A stretch of 64,000 bases of DNA, from positions 2,274,075-2,338,074 of the forward strand of contig NC_020302.1 in NCBI RefSeq assembly GCF_000341345.1, given 5' to 3'. The stretch's first letter is position 1. The number at the start of each line of letters is the position of its first letter. The notes beneath the pieces are model-generated. The model had not been told where the DNA came from, did not search any database, and saw only the letters and a program-made list of their open reading frames with translations. The translations under genes were made by a program, and so were the position numbers. Shown here one piece after another: positions 46,957 through 56,554 of this stretch. Source of the DNA: Corynebacterium halotolerans YIM 70093 = DSM 44683. GTDB lineage: Bacteria > Actinomycetota > Actinomycetes > Mycobacteriales > Mycobacteriaceae.

Positions 46957-47748
46957 TTAGCCGCGGTTGGGGCCTGCGACATACTCCTCGCGCTTGTTGA
47001 TGACGCTGCGTGCGCCGGCTGCCCCGGCCAGGGAAGCGAGCACCGCGCCGATCAGCAGGCCGGCGAAGGTCCACCAGCTGCCGGCTGCAGCCTCGGGCGC
47101 AGCTTCCTCGACAGCCTGCTGGGCGTCCTGCGCCACCTGTCCGGCCGTGTCCTGCGCCTGCTGCGGATTGGTGTTCTCAGCCGCAGACTGCGCGTCTCCG
47201 GTGGTGACGTTGACAGCCTCGGAAGCTGTCGTGGCCACGGTGCCTGCGACGCTACCCAACGCGCCCATCGCGCTGGTGCCCAGCCAACCCGCCAGGAAGA
47301 TCACCGCAAGCACGGAGGTGGCCCAGGTGACGAAACCATGCAGGAGGCCGCTCCGGACGGCGAGAACGCCGGAGACGTAGCCTGCGGCCACGAAAGCGAT
47401 CACCAGACCCACGAGGGTCCAGATGCCGACGACAGTGCCACTGAAGTCCTGCAGGCCCAGGGCCGCGGCACCCACGCCGATCAGGAGCGTCAGGGCAATG
47501 AAAGTCACGGTACCGGCGATGATCGCGCCCCAGGAGGCGTTACCCCTGGAAACGTTCGGGTCGTCGGTGCCCAGCCAGGCCTCCTGGGCGCTGTGGTCGT
47601 CGGGCGCGGTCTCGGTGTGGACCGCGCTGGAGGTGGGCTCGACCGCCGGGGTGGTCTCGCGGCGCCCCTCGGTGGCCGGCCTGGCCCCGGTGAGTGGGCG
47701 GTCACCGGTCCCCGCGTCCCCTGCCGGGCGATTCACGTTATTCGCCAT
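46957..47748 (-). CDS. Conserved membrane protein
   Basis: A 263-residue protein: a polar N-terminus (about 1-70), then about four membrane segments: [25 protein letters not shown] (about 75-98), VVGIWTLVGLVIAFVAAGYVSGVLAV, FVTWATSVLAVIFLAGWLG, and, after a Gln/Ala-rich loop (about 185-225), WTFAGLLIGAVLASLAGAAGARSVI near the C-terminus. No recognised catalytic motif; function unknown. Confidence 0.65.
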   Translation of the reverse strand: MANNVNRPAGDAGTGDRPLTGARPATEGRRETTPAVEPTSSAVHTETAPDDHSAQEAWLGTDDPNVSRGNASWGAIIAGTVTFIALTLLIGVGAAALGLQDFSGTVVGIWTLVGLVIAFVAAGYVSGVLAVRSGLLHGFVTWATSVLAVIFLAGWLGTSAMGALGSVAGTVATTASEAVNVTTGDAQSAAENTNPQQAQDTAGQVAQDAQQAVEEAAPEAAAGSWWTFAGLLIGAVLASLAGAAGARSVINKREEYVAGPNRG

Positions 47749-48224
47749 GATGGTGTCCCTTCAGTTCATGATCAGATCTGCCGGGTTGTTTTTCGGCATC
47801 ACCGCCCACGGTAGGGAAACCCGGCATTTCAGACATGCCGCCGGCTCCACTGACAGGCCCATTCTGGGGGAGATCGTGGTATCTGCGGGACGTTGTAACG
47901 ACAACCGGCAGGTCAGAGCTCCAGGTGTCGAAAGCACAACGAATCGGATTCATTTGGCGGAGGTCCACCCCTCCCGGTTCGGGCGCCGGAATCCCGAAGG
48001 GAGACCGCACCCCCTGTTCGCCCGGACAACAGGGCGTGTTCTGGGCCAGCGTCCCGTACCGGCGGGCTCCCGGTTCCGATTCTGTCGGCCCCGGTACGGG
48101 CCAGACGCCGACCGGCTGGCTGTCCGGCATCCGATACTGTTCACCGCCGCAGACACCACACAGCCCCGCCACCTCCGTACCGGAGACGGGCGGGGCCCTG
48201 ACATGCTCAGCATCACAGGACGCG
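47749..48224. other. 476-bp intergenic region
   Basis: The longest gap in the window, between two leftward genes. It holds a weak minus-strand -10 (TACCGT, 47808-47813), a dyad GTTGT-N4-ACAAC (47892-47905), a hairpin near the BCCT stop (48163-48196), and short palindromes. Open readings cross it but have no ribosome site, family similarity or codon bias that I would call a gene. Confidence 0.5.
48163..48196 (-). terminator. Hairpin downstream of the BCCT carrier
   Basis: GCCCCGCC (48163-48170) pairs with GGCGGGGC (48189-48196); the loop itself contains an inner CTCCGTACCGGAG hairpin. It starts 29 bp after the BCCT stop on its strand. No T-run. Confidence 0.4.
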
Positions 48225-50117
48225 TCAGATAGTGAAGTCCTCGTCCCGGGAACGCGGCTTGGACTGCTCCACGATGCGGAAGCGGCGCTGCATGTCGACG
48301 GCCTCGTCCTGATCGACCATGTCGCCGACCACGCCGAGGTCACCGCCGACGACGACGTTGCCCGGGATGACGATGTTGCCGTCCTCGTCGTGCTCGAGCA
48401 CCGGGACGCCGAGCTCGTTGCCCTCCTCGTCGAAGCCGGGGGCGGGCCGGGCCTCGTGCTCCTCGAGCTTTTCGGGGGTGTCGGTCTTCTCCCACTGGCG
48501 GGTGCGGATGCGGCGCTGGGCGGAGGCGTCGTCCACCATGCCCTTGACCAGCGAGTACATCATCACGAACTGCATGAGGAAGAACGGCAGCGCGACGATG
48601 ATCACGACCTCCTGGAGCGTGGCGATGCCCGACTCCGGGGAGATGAGCAGCAGCGCGCCAGTCACCGCGCCGATGGCGATCGCCCAGCCCACGCGGTAGT
48701 AGGTGGGCGTCTGGTTCTCCTCGCCGGTGGCGAACATGTCGTTGACCAGGGCCGCCGAGTCGATGGAGGTGATGAAGAAGATGATGATCACCGCCAGCGC
48801 CAGCACGGAGGCGACGCCGGTGAGCGGGTACTCGGCGAGCAGGCCGAACAGCGCAAACGGGACGTCGCCGTCCTCCACCACGCGCTCGGTGAGCAGGCCG
48901 GGGTTCTCGCGCTCGACCTCGATGCCGGCGCGGCCGAAGACGGCGAACCAGACGATCACGAACAGGGTCGGCAGGAAGAGGACGCCGGCGATGAACTCGC
49001 GCACGGTGCGGCCGCGGGAGATGCGTGCGATGAACATGCCCACGTACGGCGACCAGCAGATCGACCAGGCCCAGTAGAACACGGTCCAGTTGCCCTGCCA
49101 GCCCGGGTTGTTGTTGAAGGAGTCGACCCAGAACATCAGCTCCGGCAGGGTGTCGGCGTAGATGCCGAAGGACTCGACGATGAGCTTCATCAGCGTCAGG
49201 AACGGGCCGGTGACCAGGATAAACAGCATCAGCAGCACCGCCAGGCCGATGTTGATGTTCGACAGCATCTTGATGCCCTTGTCCAGGCCGGAGGCCACTG
49301 ACAGGCAACCGATGACGGTGATGAACAGGATGATCAGCAGCTCGACCCAGCTGGCGAGCGGGGTGCCCCAGATCATGTTCATGCCGGCGTTGATCTGCAG
49401 CACGCCCAGGCCGACGGAGACGGCGATGCCGAAGGTCGTGCCGATGATCGCGAGGATGTCGACGAGCTTGCCGGGCCAGGCGTAGATCTTCCCGCCGAGC
49501 AGCGGGGCGAAGATGCTGGACAGGCGCGGAGGCAGCTTGCGCTTGTAGATGAAGTAGCCCAGCGCCAGCCCGGGCAGGGCCATGATCACCCACATGTGGA
49601 TGCCGAAGTGGTAGAAGGTGAACGCGAACGCCTGCTCGACGGCCTCCTGCGACATCGAGGGATGATTGTCCATGGGCACGTTGTAGGCGTGGTTGATCGG
49701 CTCCGCCACGCCCCAGAACATCAGCGTCGCGCCCAGGCCACCGGCGAACAGCATGGAGAACCACACCGGCAGGGAGTAGTCGGGCTCGTCGTCGTCATCG
49801 CCGAGTTTCACCCGGCCGTAGCGGGAGACGAACATGCCGATGAGGAACAGGAACGCCATCGACACACCGCCGATGTAGAGCCAGCTGAGGTTGGTCATCA
49901 GCGAGTCGGCCACCGAGGCGAACGCGATCTGCGCGGACTCGCCCAGCAGGATGGTGCCGATGACGAAGACCACGATGAATCCGGTGGCTCCGAGGAAGAT
50001 GAAGGGATCCGACTTCAGGCCGAGGAAGCGTCTCTTCGGTTCCCGTTCCTCGGGCTCGGAGACCTCCCTGGTCTCCGAGCGGTGGGAATAGTCGGGTGTA
50101 CTGGGAGGGTTCTCCAT
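48225..50117 (-). CDS. BCCT-family transporter (betaine/ectoine/proline type)
   Basis: A 630-residue secondary transporter for compatible solutes. The N-terminus is polar and acidic (about 1-32), followed by 12 membrane helices. The family motif is WTVFYWAWSICWSPYVGMFIARISRGRTVREFIAGVLFLPTLFVIVWFAVFG (about 347-398); a Gly-rich TM3 segment SVGLGVLQINAGM (about 238-250) fits sodium-coupled members. A charged C-terminal tail of about 90 residues follows, as in osmoregulated carriers. Position after the LLM gene matches ectP of C. glutamicum, but substrate is not readable. Confidence 0.92.
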   Translation of the reverse strand: MENPPSTPDYSHRSETREVSEPEEREPKRRFLGLKSDPFIFLGATGFIVVFVIGTILLGESAQIAFASVADSLMTNLSWLYIGGVSMAFLFLIGMFVSRYGRVKLGDDDDEPDYSLPVWFSMLFAGGLGATLMFWGVAEPINHAYNVPMDNHPSMSQEAVEQAFAFTFYHFGIHMWVIMALPGLALGYFIYKRKLPPRLSSIFAPLLGGKIYAWPGKLVDILAIIGTTFGIAVSVGLGVLQINAGMNMIWGTPLASWVELLIILFITVIGCLSVASGLDKGIKMLSNINIGLAVLLMLFILVTGPFLTLMKLIVESFGIYADTLPELMFWVDSFNNNPGWQGNWTVFYWAWSICWSPYVGMFIARISRGRTVREFIAGVLFLPTLFVIVWFAVFGRAGIEVERENPGLLTERVVEDGDVPFALFGLLAEYPLTGVASVLALAVIIIFFITSIDSAALVNDMFATGEENQTPTYYRVGWAIAIGAVTGALLLISPESGIATLQEVVIIVALPFFLMQFVMMYSLVKGMVDDASAQRRIRTRQWEKTDTPEKLEEHEARPAPGFDEEGNELGVPVLEHDEDGNIVIPGNVVVGGDLGVVGDMVDQDEAVDMQRRFRIVEQSKPRSRDEDFTI

Positions 50118-50178
50118 GATCAGTGCCGCTCTCTCGTGTGGGAGACCCCCGGTCCGAGGTGCGGCGGGAACGGGGGCG

Positions 50179-50694
50179 TCAGGTCAGGGAACCGATCTTA
50201 TCGACCTTGACGCCCGGTTTCACTTCTTTGATGAGACTTATCAGTTCGAAAGGCCGCGGGGTGGCCCCGGCGGGAAACGCGACGGTGTAGGCCGCGACGG
50301 CCTTCCGGTCGTGGGGAACGCGCTCGTCGACGTGCCCCGGCAACAGGGTCACGAAGGTCCGGCCGCGCGACCACAGCTGCACGGTGTGGAGTTCCTCGAG
50401 GGGGAAGGACACGCCGGTGTGCGGGATGGTCACACAGCCGTCGATGCGCAGCACCGGCCGGGAGCGGCGCCACAGCACCACCACCACGCTGATCAGGGCG
50501 ATGACCACGCCGGTGGCCGGGGCCAGCGCGGCGACGGCGTAGAGCCGGGCCCACAGTTCATCGGTCTGCCGGGACGCGGAGAACAGCAGCCCGGCGAGCA
50601 CCGGCAGCAACCCGACGACGAAGACGGCGCAGACGATGACGGCCCTCGACGTCGCCAGGTGGGCCGCGCTCGGGCGCAGCGTGATCGCGTTCAT
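50179..50694 (-). CDS. Conserved hypothetical membrane protein
   Basis: A 171-residue protein with two membrane helices (AVIVCAVFVVGLLPVLAGLLFSA, about 18-40; LYAVAALAPATGVVIALISVVVVLW, about 51-75) and a soluble C-terminal domain of beta strands (VLRIDGCVTIPHTGVSFPLEELHTVQLWSRGRTFVTLLPG). The pattern resembles PH-like domains of bacterial membrane proteins. It lies 13 bp after the AEC transporter. Function unknown. Confidence 0.65.
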   Translation of the reverse strand: MNAITLRPSAAHLATSRAVIVCAVFVVGLLPVLAGLLFSASRQTDELWARLYAVAALAPATGVVIALISVVVVLWRRSRPVLRIDGCVTIPHTGVSFPLEELHTVQLWSRGRTFVTLLPGHVDERVPHDRKAVAAYTVAFPAGATPRPFELISLIKEVKPGVKVDKIGSLT

Positions 50695-50707
50695 GGTGGT
50701 TGTGAGT

Positions 50708-51622
50708 TTATCCCAGCAGCACGGTCGCGACGATGAGGACGGGCAGTGACACGAGGGTGGTCACCACACCCGCGTCGCGCGCCAGAGCCTCGTCGGTGCG
50801 GAAGCGCAACGCGTACGTGAGCACGTTCTGGGCCGTGGGCAGGGCTCCCAGCACGACCGCGGTGAACAGTGCGTGGCCGGTCATGCCGAACACGTAGTGG
50901 GCCAGCAGGCCGGCCACCACCGGCTGGAGGATGTTCTTGAACGCCGCGACGGCCAGGACGTCCGCCCCCAGGCGCACCCGGCCACCGTGCAACGACATGC
51001 CGAAGACCACCAGGGCCAACGGCACCGCGGCGCCGGCGAGGATGGCCGCGGGTTCCTCGACGAAGGTGGGCACCGGCACGTGCAGGAAGGCGATGAGCAT
51101 CGCGGCCAGGGCGGCGATGAGCATCGGGTTGGTCAGCGGGATGACGACCAGGTTACGCAGCAGATTCGACTGCTTCGAGCGGTGCAGCAGGTCGAGCGCG
51201 GTCAGTGACACGGGCGCGTAGAAGGCCACCTGGAACAGGACGACGGGCACGACCGCGGCGGCGTCGTCGAGGATGTAGACGGCCAGCGGGATGCCGAGGT
51301 TGCCGGCGTTGACATAGGACGACGCCAGCATGCCGATGATGCTGTCCGCGGCGCTGCGGCGCAGGAGCAGCCGGCTGAGCAGGAAGAACAGCAAGCCGAC
51401 CACGAGGGCGGAGACGGAGATGACCACCAGATCGGCGGAGAGGATCTCGGCCGGGTCGGTGTGGATGATCCGGTCGAACAGCAGCGCCGGGGTGGCCACC
51501 AGGTAGACGAACGACGACAGCGCCTGCCGGCCGCCCGCCCCCAGCGAGTCGCGGCGGCCGAGCAGCCAGCCGACGGCGATCACGATGACCACCACCATGA
51601 AACCCATGAGCACCTGCAGCAT
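50708..51622 (-). CDS. AEC-family transporter
   Basis: A 304-residue auxin-efflux-carrier family permease with about ten membrane helices and an inverted-repeat layout (MVVVIVIAVGWLLGRR ... SSFVYLVATPALLFDRII; LVVFGMSLHGGRV in the middle). Bacterial members carry malate, malonate or other carboxylates. It starts 6 bp after the FAD/Fe-S oxidoreductase, which suggests the carrier imports that enzyme's hydroxy-acid substrate. Confidence 0.85.
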   Translation of the reverse strand: MLQVLMGFMVVVIVIAVGWLLGRRDSLGAGGRQALSSFVYLVATPALLFDRIIHTDPAEILSADLVVISVSALVVGLLFFLLSRLLLRRSAADSIIGMLASSYVNAGNLGIPLAVYILDDAAAVVPVVLFQVAFYAPVSLTALDLLHRSKQSNLLRNLVVIPLTNPMLIAALAAMLIAFLHVPVPTFVEEPAAILAGAAVPLALVVFGMSLHGGRVRLGADVLAVAAFKNILQPVVAGLLAHYVFGMTGHALFTAVVLGALPTAQNVLTYALRFRTDEALARDAGVVTTLVSLPVLIVATVLLG

Positions 51623-51628
51623 GGTGTC

Positions 51629-54538
51629 CTACTCTGCCACGCCCCGGTCCGCGAGGAGGTCGTGCACGACCTCGGCGAGGTGTTTCGCGCGTTCACCTGT
51701 CCCCTGCCCGATCTGGGTGCGGCAGGAGAAGCCGTCGGCGATGACCTCCCCCTCGGCGGCGCGCACCTTCGGGAAGAGCTCGCGCTCGCCGAGGGCCAGC
51801 GACATCTCGGCGTGCCCGTCCTCGAAGCCCCAGTTGCCGGCCAGCCCGCAGCAGCCGGTGGCGATCTGCTCCTCGTCGATGCCGAGGGCGTCGAGAAGGG
51901 CCGACGCCGCACCGGGGTCACCGAGGGAGCGCTCGTGGCAGTGCACCTGCGTCAGGGCGGTGGCGGTCGCCGGCCCCGCCGCATCCACCTCCCCCTTCTC
52001 GACGAGCGCGCGCAGGCGCGGGGCGACGACCTCCGCCCAGGGCTTCACGGCCGCGGCCAGGCGCGCCAGGTCCGGGTGGTCGGAGAGCGCGGTGACCTCG
52101 GTGGACAGCATCACCGTGCAGGAGGGCTCGAGGCCGACGACGGTCAGCCCGCGGTCGAGATAGGGCTTCATCACCTTCGCGGTGCGCTCGAGGACCTTCT
52201 TCGTCATGCCCAACTGACCGGTGGAGTGCCAGGTCAACCCGCAGCAGACGAAGGCATCGGGGATCTCCACCCGGTAGCCGAGCGCCTCGAGCACCTCGAC
52301 GGCCGCCCGGCCGGGACCCGTGTCGAGTGAGGAGGTGAACGTGTCCGGCCACAGGACGACGGTCTCCCAGTCCCCGTCCGCACCGTCCGCACCGTCCGTA
52401 CCGGCCGACCGGCCGCCCGTCCGCTTCCGGTGCCACTTGCGCAGCGAGGTGTGCGCGAACCGGATGAGCGGACGCTTCCGGTCCAGCCCACCCAGCCGCT
52501 TCATCAGCCCGGACAGCCCCGGGGTGCGCAGCGCGGCGTCGGCCAGACGGGGCACACCGGGCAGGGTGTGCGCCAGGTGCCCGAGCAGCGGCAGCCAGCC
52601 CAGCAGGTAGTGGGAGCGGGGGCGCAGCCGCCCGCGGTAGTGTTCCTGGAGGAATTCCGCCTTGTAGGTGGCCATGTCGACGGTGACGGGGCATTCCGCC
52701 GCGCACGCCTTGCAGGACAGGCACAGGTCGAGGGCCTCCTCGACCTCGGGGGCGCGGAAGCCCTCGGGCAGACTCTCGCCGCGGAACATCTCGGAGAGCA
52801 CCCGGGCGCGGCCGCGGGTGGAGTGGACCTCGTCGCCGGTGATCTGGAAGGACGGGCACATCGCGCCCTCCTCGGAGCGGCAGGCGGCCACCCCGACGCA
52901 GCGGTTGACGGCGTTGAGGAAGGAGCCGCGGTCGTGGGGGAAGCTGTGCACCGGGGTGATCTCGAAGGTGCGTTGCGCGGGCCCCGGGCGCAGGCCGTCG
53001 GTCAGCGCATCAGCCCAGACGAGCACACCGGGGTTGAACACGCGGTCGGGGTCGAAGATGAGCTTGAACTTCTCGAAGGCGTCGCGCAGCGCGGACGAGT
53101 ACATCTCGCGCAGCAGGGCGGAGCGCGCCCGGCCGTCGCCGTGTTCGCCGGACAGGGAGCCGTCGTAGGAGACCACGAGGCGGGCGGCGTCGGCCATGAA
53201 CTCGCGGAAGACGGCGACCCCCTCCTCGGAGTGGAAGTCGAAGCTGATGCGCACGTGCACGCAGCCCTCGCCGAAGTGGCCGTAGGGGATGCCGTGCAGG
53301 TGGTGCCGGTCGAGCAGGGCGTCGAAGTCACGCAGGTAGTCGGCCAGGTGCTCCGGTGGGACGGCGGCGTCCTCCCAGCTCGGCCAGGCCTCGCCGCCGT
53401 CGGGCAGGCGGGTGACGATGCCGGCCGAGGCCTCGCGGATGCGCCACAACCCGCGCATCTCGTCGGCGTCGGTGTAGACCTGCGCGGCGAGCGTGTCGAC
53501 GGCCGCTGCCTCAGTCACGGCCGCCGCGCGCTCGGCGGCCTCCTCCGGGGTGGCGCCGCCGGTCTCGCAGTAGAGCCAGCCGTCGGCGTCGCGGTCCGTG
53601 CCGGGCAGGTTGTCGCCGGCGTTCTTCTGGCCGGGGCGGTTGCGCAGCGCATCGATCAGGTCGCCGCCCATGCCCTCGACGGTGGCCAGACCGGGCAGGT
53701 CAACCCGGCGCAGGGCCGCGGCGGCCGCTGCGGCGTCGAAGATCGAGCCGAAGGCCAGCACCGCCAGTGCGGTGGCCCGCGGTTTCGCCACGAGGTTGAC
53801 GGTCAGCCGGGTGATGACGCCGACGGTGCCCTCGGTGCCGGCGATGGCCTTGGCCGGGTTGTCGAGCAGGTGGTGCAGCCCGTAGCCGGAGGCCTGGCGC
53901 GGGAAGCGGCCGAGCTCGCTGCGCAGCAGGCAGTCATCCGCCTCGGCCAGCCGCCGCAGCTGCGCGTCGATCTCCGGGTCGTCGCAGCCTTCCGGACCGA
54001 CGGTGACCTCGCGGCCGTCGGCGAGCATGAGCGTGACGTCGACGAGGTTGTCGGCGGCGGTGCCGTGGACGATCGAGTGCGAGCCGCAGGCGTTGTTGGA
54101 GACCATGCCCCCGATCGTGCAGCGCGAGTGCGTCGACGGGTCCGGGCCGTAGGTCAGGCCGTGGACCGCGGCGGCGTCGCGCAGCGCGTCGCACACCACG
54201 CCGGGTTCGACGGTGGCGGTGCGCGCCACCGGGTCGAGGTCGAGAATGCGGTTGAAGTGGCGGGAGGTGTCGATGACCAGCCCCTCCCCGATCGCGTTGC
54301 CGGCCACCGAGGACCCGCCGCCGCGGCCGACGATCGGCCACCCCTTCTCCCGGGCGATCATCAGCCCGTCGCGGATGTCCTCGACCGAGCGGGGTTCGAG
54401 CACCGCGGCGGGCACCCGCCGGAAGATCGAGGCGTCCGAGGTGTAGGCGGCGCGGGTGGTCATGTCGGTGCGCAGTCCCGTGCGGGCCTGGCGGGCGTAG
54501 ACCGACGGGTCGAGCCGGTCGAAGCGGATGGTGTCCAT
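51629..54538 (-). CDS. FAD-linked oxidase / Fe-S oxidoreductase fusion (glycolate/D-lactate dehydrogenase family)
   Basis: A 969-residue fusion of the GlcD/D-lactate-dehydrogenase type with a GlpC-like Fe-S part. The PCMH FAD-binding motif is GWPIVGRGGGSSVAGNAIGEGLVIDTSRHFNRILDLD (about 68-104). Iron-sulfur regions: CVGVAACRSEEGAMCPS (about 544-560) and CLSCKACAAECPVTVD (about 602-617), then CCG motifs (FVCCGLTWHSTG; TGCCGLAGNWGFE). Oxidises a 2-hydroxy acid (D-lactate, glycolate or D-2-hydroxyglutarate) to the respiratory chain. ATG at 54538 has GGAGGGAG about 8 nt upstream. It leads an operon with the AEC carrier. Confidence 0.92.
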   Translation of the reverse strand: MDTIRFDRLDPSVYARQARTGLRTDMTTRAAYTSDASIFRRVPAAVLEPRSVEDIRDGLMIAREKGWPIVGRGGGSSVAGNAIGEGLVIDTSRHFNRILDLDPVARTATVEPGVVCDALRDAAAVHGLTYGPDPSTHSRCTIGGMVSNNACGSHSIVHGTAADNLVDVTLMLADGREVTVGPEGCDDPEIDAQLRRLAEADDCLLRSELGRFPRQASGYGLHHLLDNPAKAIAGTEGTVGVITRLTVNLVAKPRATALAVLAFGSIFDAAAAAAALRRVDLPGLATVEGMGGDLIDALRNRPGQKNAGDNLPGTDRDADGWLYCETGGATPEEAAERAAAVTEAAAVDTLAAQVYTDADEMRGLWRIREASAGIVTRLPDGGEAWPSWEDAAVPPEHLADYLRDFDALLDRHHLHGIPYGHFGEGCVHVRISFDFHSEEGVAVFREFMADAARLVVSYDGSLSGEHGDGRARSALLREMYSSALRDAFEKFKLIFDPDRVFNPGVLVWADALTDGLRPGPAQRTFEITPVHSFPHDRGSFLNAVNRCVGVAACRSEEGAMCPSFQITGDEVHSTRGRARVLSEMFRGESLPEGFRAPEVEEALDLCLSCKACAAECPVTVDMATYKAEFLQEHYRGRLRPRSHYLLGWLPLLGHLAHTLPGVPRLADAALRTPGLSGLMKRLGGLDRKRPLIRFAHTSLRKWHRKRTGGRSAGTDGADGADGDWETVVLWPDTFTSSLDTGPGRAAVEVLEALGYRVEIPDAFVCCGLTWHSTGQLGMTKKVLERTAKVMKPYLDRGLTVVGLEPSCTVMLSTEVTALSDHPDLARLAAAVKPWAEVVAPRLRALVEKGEVDAAGPATATALTQVHCHERSLGDPGAASALLDALGIDEEQIATGCCGLAGNWGFEDGHAEMSLALGERELFPKVRAAEGEVIADGFSCRTQIGQGTGERAKHLAEVVHDLLADRGVAE

Positions 54539-54837
54539 GATCGATCTCCCTCCTGTGTGCGATCGTATCGGCACGTAGGCAGGCGCGTGCGTGTTCGGCA
54601 CGGGCCGTTGAACGGGAGGTGGGATCCTGGGCCTTCTCGCCTCTGCCGCGTCCGCTCTCCGGCGGCTACCCCGGAGCCTGCGGGGTGGTCGCAAAAGTTC
54701 ACGCCCCCTCGCCTGCCGAACAGGCACAACGCGTCCGTCATCCCGCCCCCGTGTTAGTTTTTGCGAACAACCTCAGGGTCCGTGCAGCCCGCCCTCCGTT
54801 CGGGGACGTTCAGGACCGGCGATGCACCCCGGAAACG
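54539..54837. other. 299-bp region upstream of the FAD/Fe-S oxidoreductase
   Basis: This gap follows the phosphonate-cluster alcohol dehydrogenase and precedes the oxidoreductase, both leftward. It has an AT-richer segment around 54755-54770 (GTTAGTTTTTGCG). I see neither a convincing promoter pair nor a terminator or gene. Confidence 0.4.
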
Positions 54838-55872
54838 TCAGCGGTTCGATTCCCCGGAGACCCGCTGAATCTCGACCACGGTCCGTAACGTCCCGTCAGG
54901 GTACGCGAACTGCGCCGGTAGCTGCTCCAGGGTGACCGGACCGCCGAAGATCCGGTCCGTCGGGAGGCGGTGCCCCTCTGCGGCGAGGAAATCCACCGCC
55001 TCGATCAGGTGCCTCGGCTCATAGTTGTGTACGCCCGTGATCGTGCGCCAGCCACGCACCACCCACTCCGGGTCGATCACGACCTCGGGACCGGGAGTAA
55101 CGGACCCCGCGAGCACAGCGGTCCCGCCGATGTCGAGGGATGCAAGGCACGCGTCCACCCCGGCCGCCACCCCGGACAACTCGAAGGCGACGTCGACCAG
55201 GTGGGTGCCTCCCGGGGCGATGGTCTCATCGGCGACACCGGCGGCCAGTTCCCGGCTGCGGGGCGCCGGATCGCAGGCGATCACGTGGGCGGCGCCCCGC
55301 GCCCTGGCGGCGATAACAGCGATGGTTCCGAGCATGCCGATGCCGTTGACGAGCACCCGGCGGCCGGTGAGGTCCCCGGCCGCCTCGAGCACGGCCATGA
55401 CAGTGGCCGCTGCGCAGCCGGCCGTCGAGGCGAGCGCATCGGGCACGCTATCCGGTACGGGCGCCACGGTCTGCCCCGCCCGTAGGTGGAGGTGGGTGGC
55501 ATAGGTGCCCGACAGTGGCCACGGTCCATCGAGCGGTTCGTGGCCGACCTTCTCCACAGACGAGCACTTGGCGGTCAGGCCACGGGCACAGTTGGCGCAA
55601 GTGCCGCAGGTGGTGGTCACGCTGGACACCACCCGCTGCCCCACCGTCAGATCATCCCGGCGGGTCTCGGTGACGACTCCGATCCCCTCGTGACCGAGGA
55701 TGGACGGGCAGGCGGCTGAACGTCGGCCGGCGACGGTGTGTCGGTCGGAGCCGCAGATGGTGGCGGTGGTCAGCCGGATCATCGCCTCACCAGCGGCGAG
55801 CTCGGGGAGGGGGATCTCCCGGCACTCGAAGTCCGGCCCGCCGGTCCAGATCTGGGCGGTCGCGGTGGTCAC
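54838..55872 (-). CDS. Zinc-type alcohol dehydrogenase of the phosphonate cluster
   Basis: A 344-residue medium-chain dehydrogenase: ATICGSDRHTVAGRR (catalytic zinc Cys), PSILGHEGIGVV, the structural zinc Cys set CGTCANCARGLTAKC (about 88-102) and the cofactor loop NGIGMLGTIAVIAARARGA (about 175-193). It belongs to a family annotated as phosphonate-catabolism-associated alcohol dehydrogenase, by context. Phosphonoacetaldehyde or 2-hydroxyethylphosphonate are plausible substrates, but this is inference. GTG start overlapping the HAD gene stop by 4 bp. Confidence 0.85.
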   Translation of the reverse strand: MTTATAQIWTGGPDFECREIPLPELAAGEAMIRLTTATICGSDRHTVAGRRSAACPSILGHEGIGVVTETRRDDLTVGQRVVSSVTTTCGTCANCARGLTAKCSSVEKVGHEPLDGPWPLSGTYATHLHLRAGQTVAPVPDSVPDALASTAGCAAATVMAVLEAAGDLTGRRVLVNGIGMLGTIAVIAARARGAAHVIACDPAPRSRELAAGVADETIAPGGTHLVDVAFELSGVAAGVDACLASLDIGGTAVLAGSVTPGPEVVIDPEWVVRGWRTITGVHNYEPRHLIEAVDFLAAEGHRLPTDRIFGGPVTLEQLPAQFAYPDGTLRTVVEIQRVSGESNR

Positions 55873-56534
55873 TTGGCCTCCAGCACGAGGTGGTCCGGCA
55901 GGTCGGCGGCGGAGTCGAGGACGAGGTCGGCGTCGAGCTCTTCGAAGTCCTCCCGGCTCAGGTGGCCGGTGAGCACGCCGACGGAGGTGACGCCGGCGCG
56001 CCGGGCGGAGACGACGTCGGCCTCGGTGTCTCCGCAGCTGATGACCTCGGCCGGGTCGCTGATTCCGGCCTCGGACATCACCCGGAAGATCATGTCCGGC
56101 TCAGGCCGACCGGCCGCGACCTCGTCCCCGGCGGCGGAGTACCCGATGTCCCAGCCGAGGGCGTCGATGATCAGGTCGGCGATCTCGCGGGAGAAGCCGG
56201 TGGTCAGCGCCACCGTGATGCCCCGGTCGCGGAGGGCGTCGAGGGCTTCCGGCACACCGTCCAGGGCAACCGGGGGGTTCTCCGTGTAGGTGCGGCGCAG
56301 CTCTGCGCGGAACCACTGCCAGGCCTGCTCCACGCGGTCGTCGGTGGCGTCGATGCCGCCGATCTCGAGCAGCCGGCGGATGGCCCATTTCTTCTCGGTG
56401 CCCATGTGGTGGCGGAACTGTTCGTCGGTGTAGCGGGCGCCCTCCCGCTCCGTGGCCTCGCGCAGCACGCGGTAGACCTCGTCGCGGTCGTCGACGGTGG
56501 TGTGGGCCATGTCGAACACGGCGAGACGGATCAT
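55869..56534 (-). CDS. Phosphonatase-like HAD hydrolase
   Basis: A 221-residue HAD protein of the phosphonoacetaldehyde hydrolase (PhnX)-like group. The nucleophile motif is VFDMAHTTVDD with Asp8 and Ala at +2 (DxA), which marks phosphonatases rather than phosphatases (DxD); the usual Gly after that Ala is His11. HHMGTEKKWAIRRLL places Lys48 where PhnX has its Schiff-base lysine (MGxxK). Later motifs are TTGFSREIAD and ISCGDTEADVVSARRAG. Cleavage of phosphonoacetaldehyde is the likely reaction. ATG at 56534 with AAGGAG 9 nt upstream; 20 bp after phnE. Confidence 0.88.
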   Translation of the reverse strand: MIRLAVFDMAHTTVDDRDEVYRVLREATEREGARYTDEQFRHHMGTEKKWAIRRLLEIGGIDATDDRVEQAWQWFRAELRRTYTENPPVALDGVPEALDALRDRGITVALTTGFSREIADLIIDALGWDIGYSAAGDEVAAGRPEPDMIFRVMSEAGISDPAEVISCGDTEADVVSARRAGVTSVGVLTGHLSREDFEELDADLVLDSAADLPDHLVLEAK

Positions 56535-56554
56535 GGTGGGGTGCTCCTTTCCGG

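Noticed and set aside
47835..48234. Open reading through the 476-bp gap before the BCCT carrier
   Set aside because: No ribosome site, no family similarity, amino-acid composition is Pro/Ser/Gly-rich as in other non-coding frames, and it runs on into the antisense of the carrier gene.
52430..54757. A 775-codon plus-strand reading frame opposite the FAD/Fe-S oxidoreductase
   Set aside because: Same shadow effect; composition is Gly/Val/His/Asp-rich with no domain.
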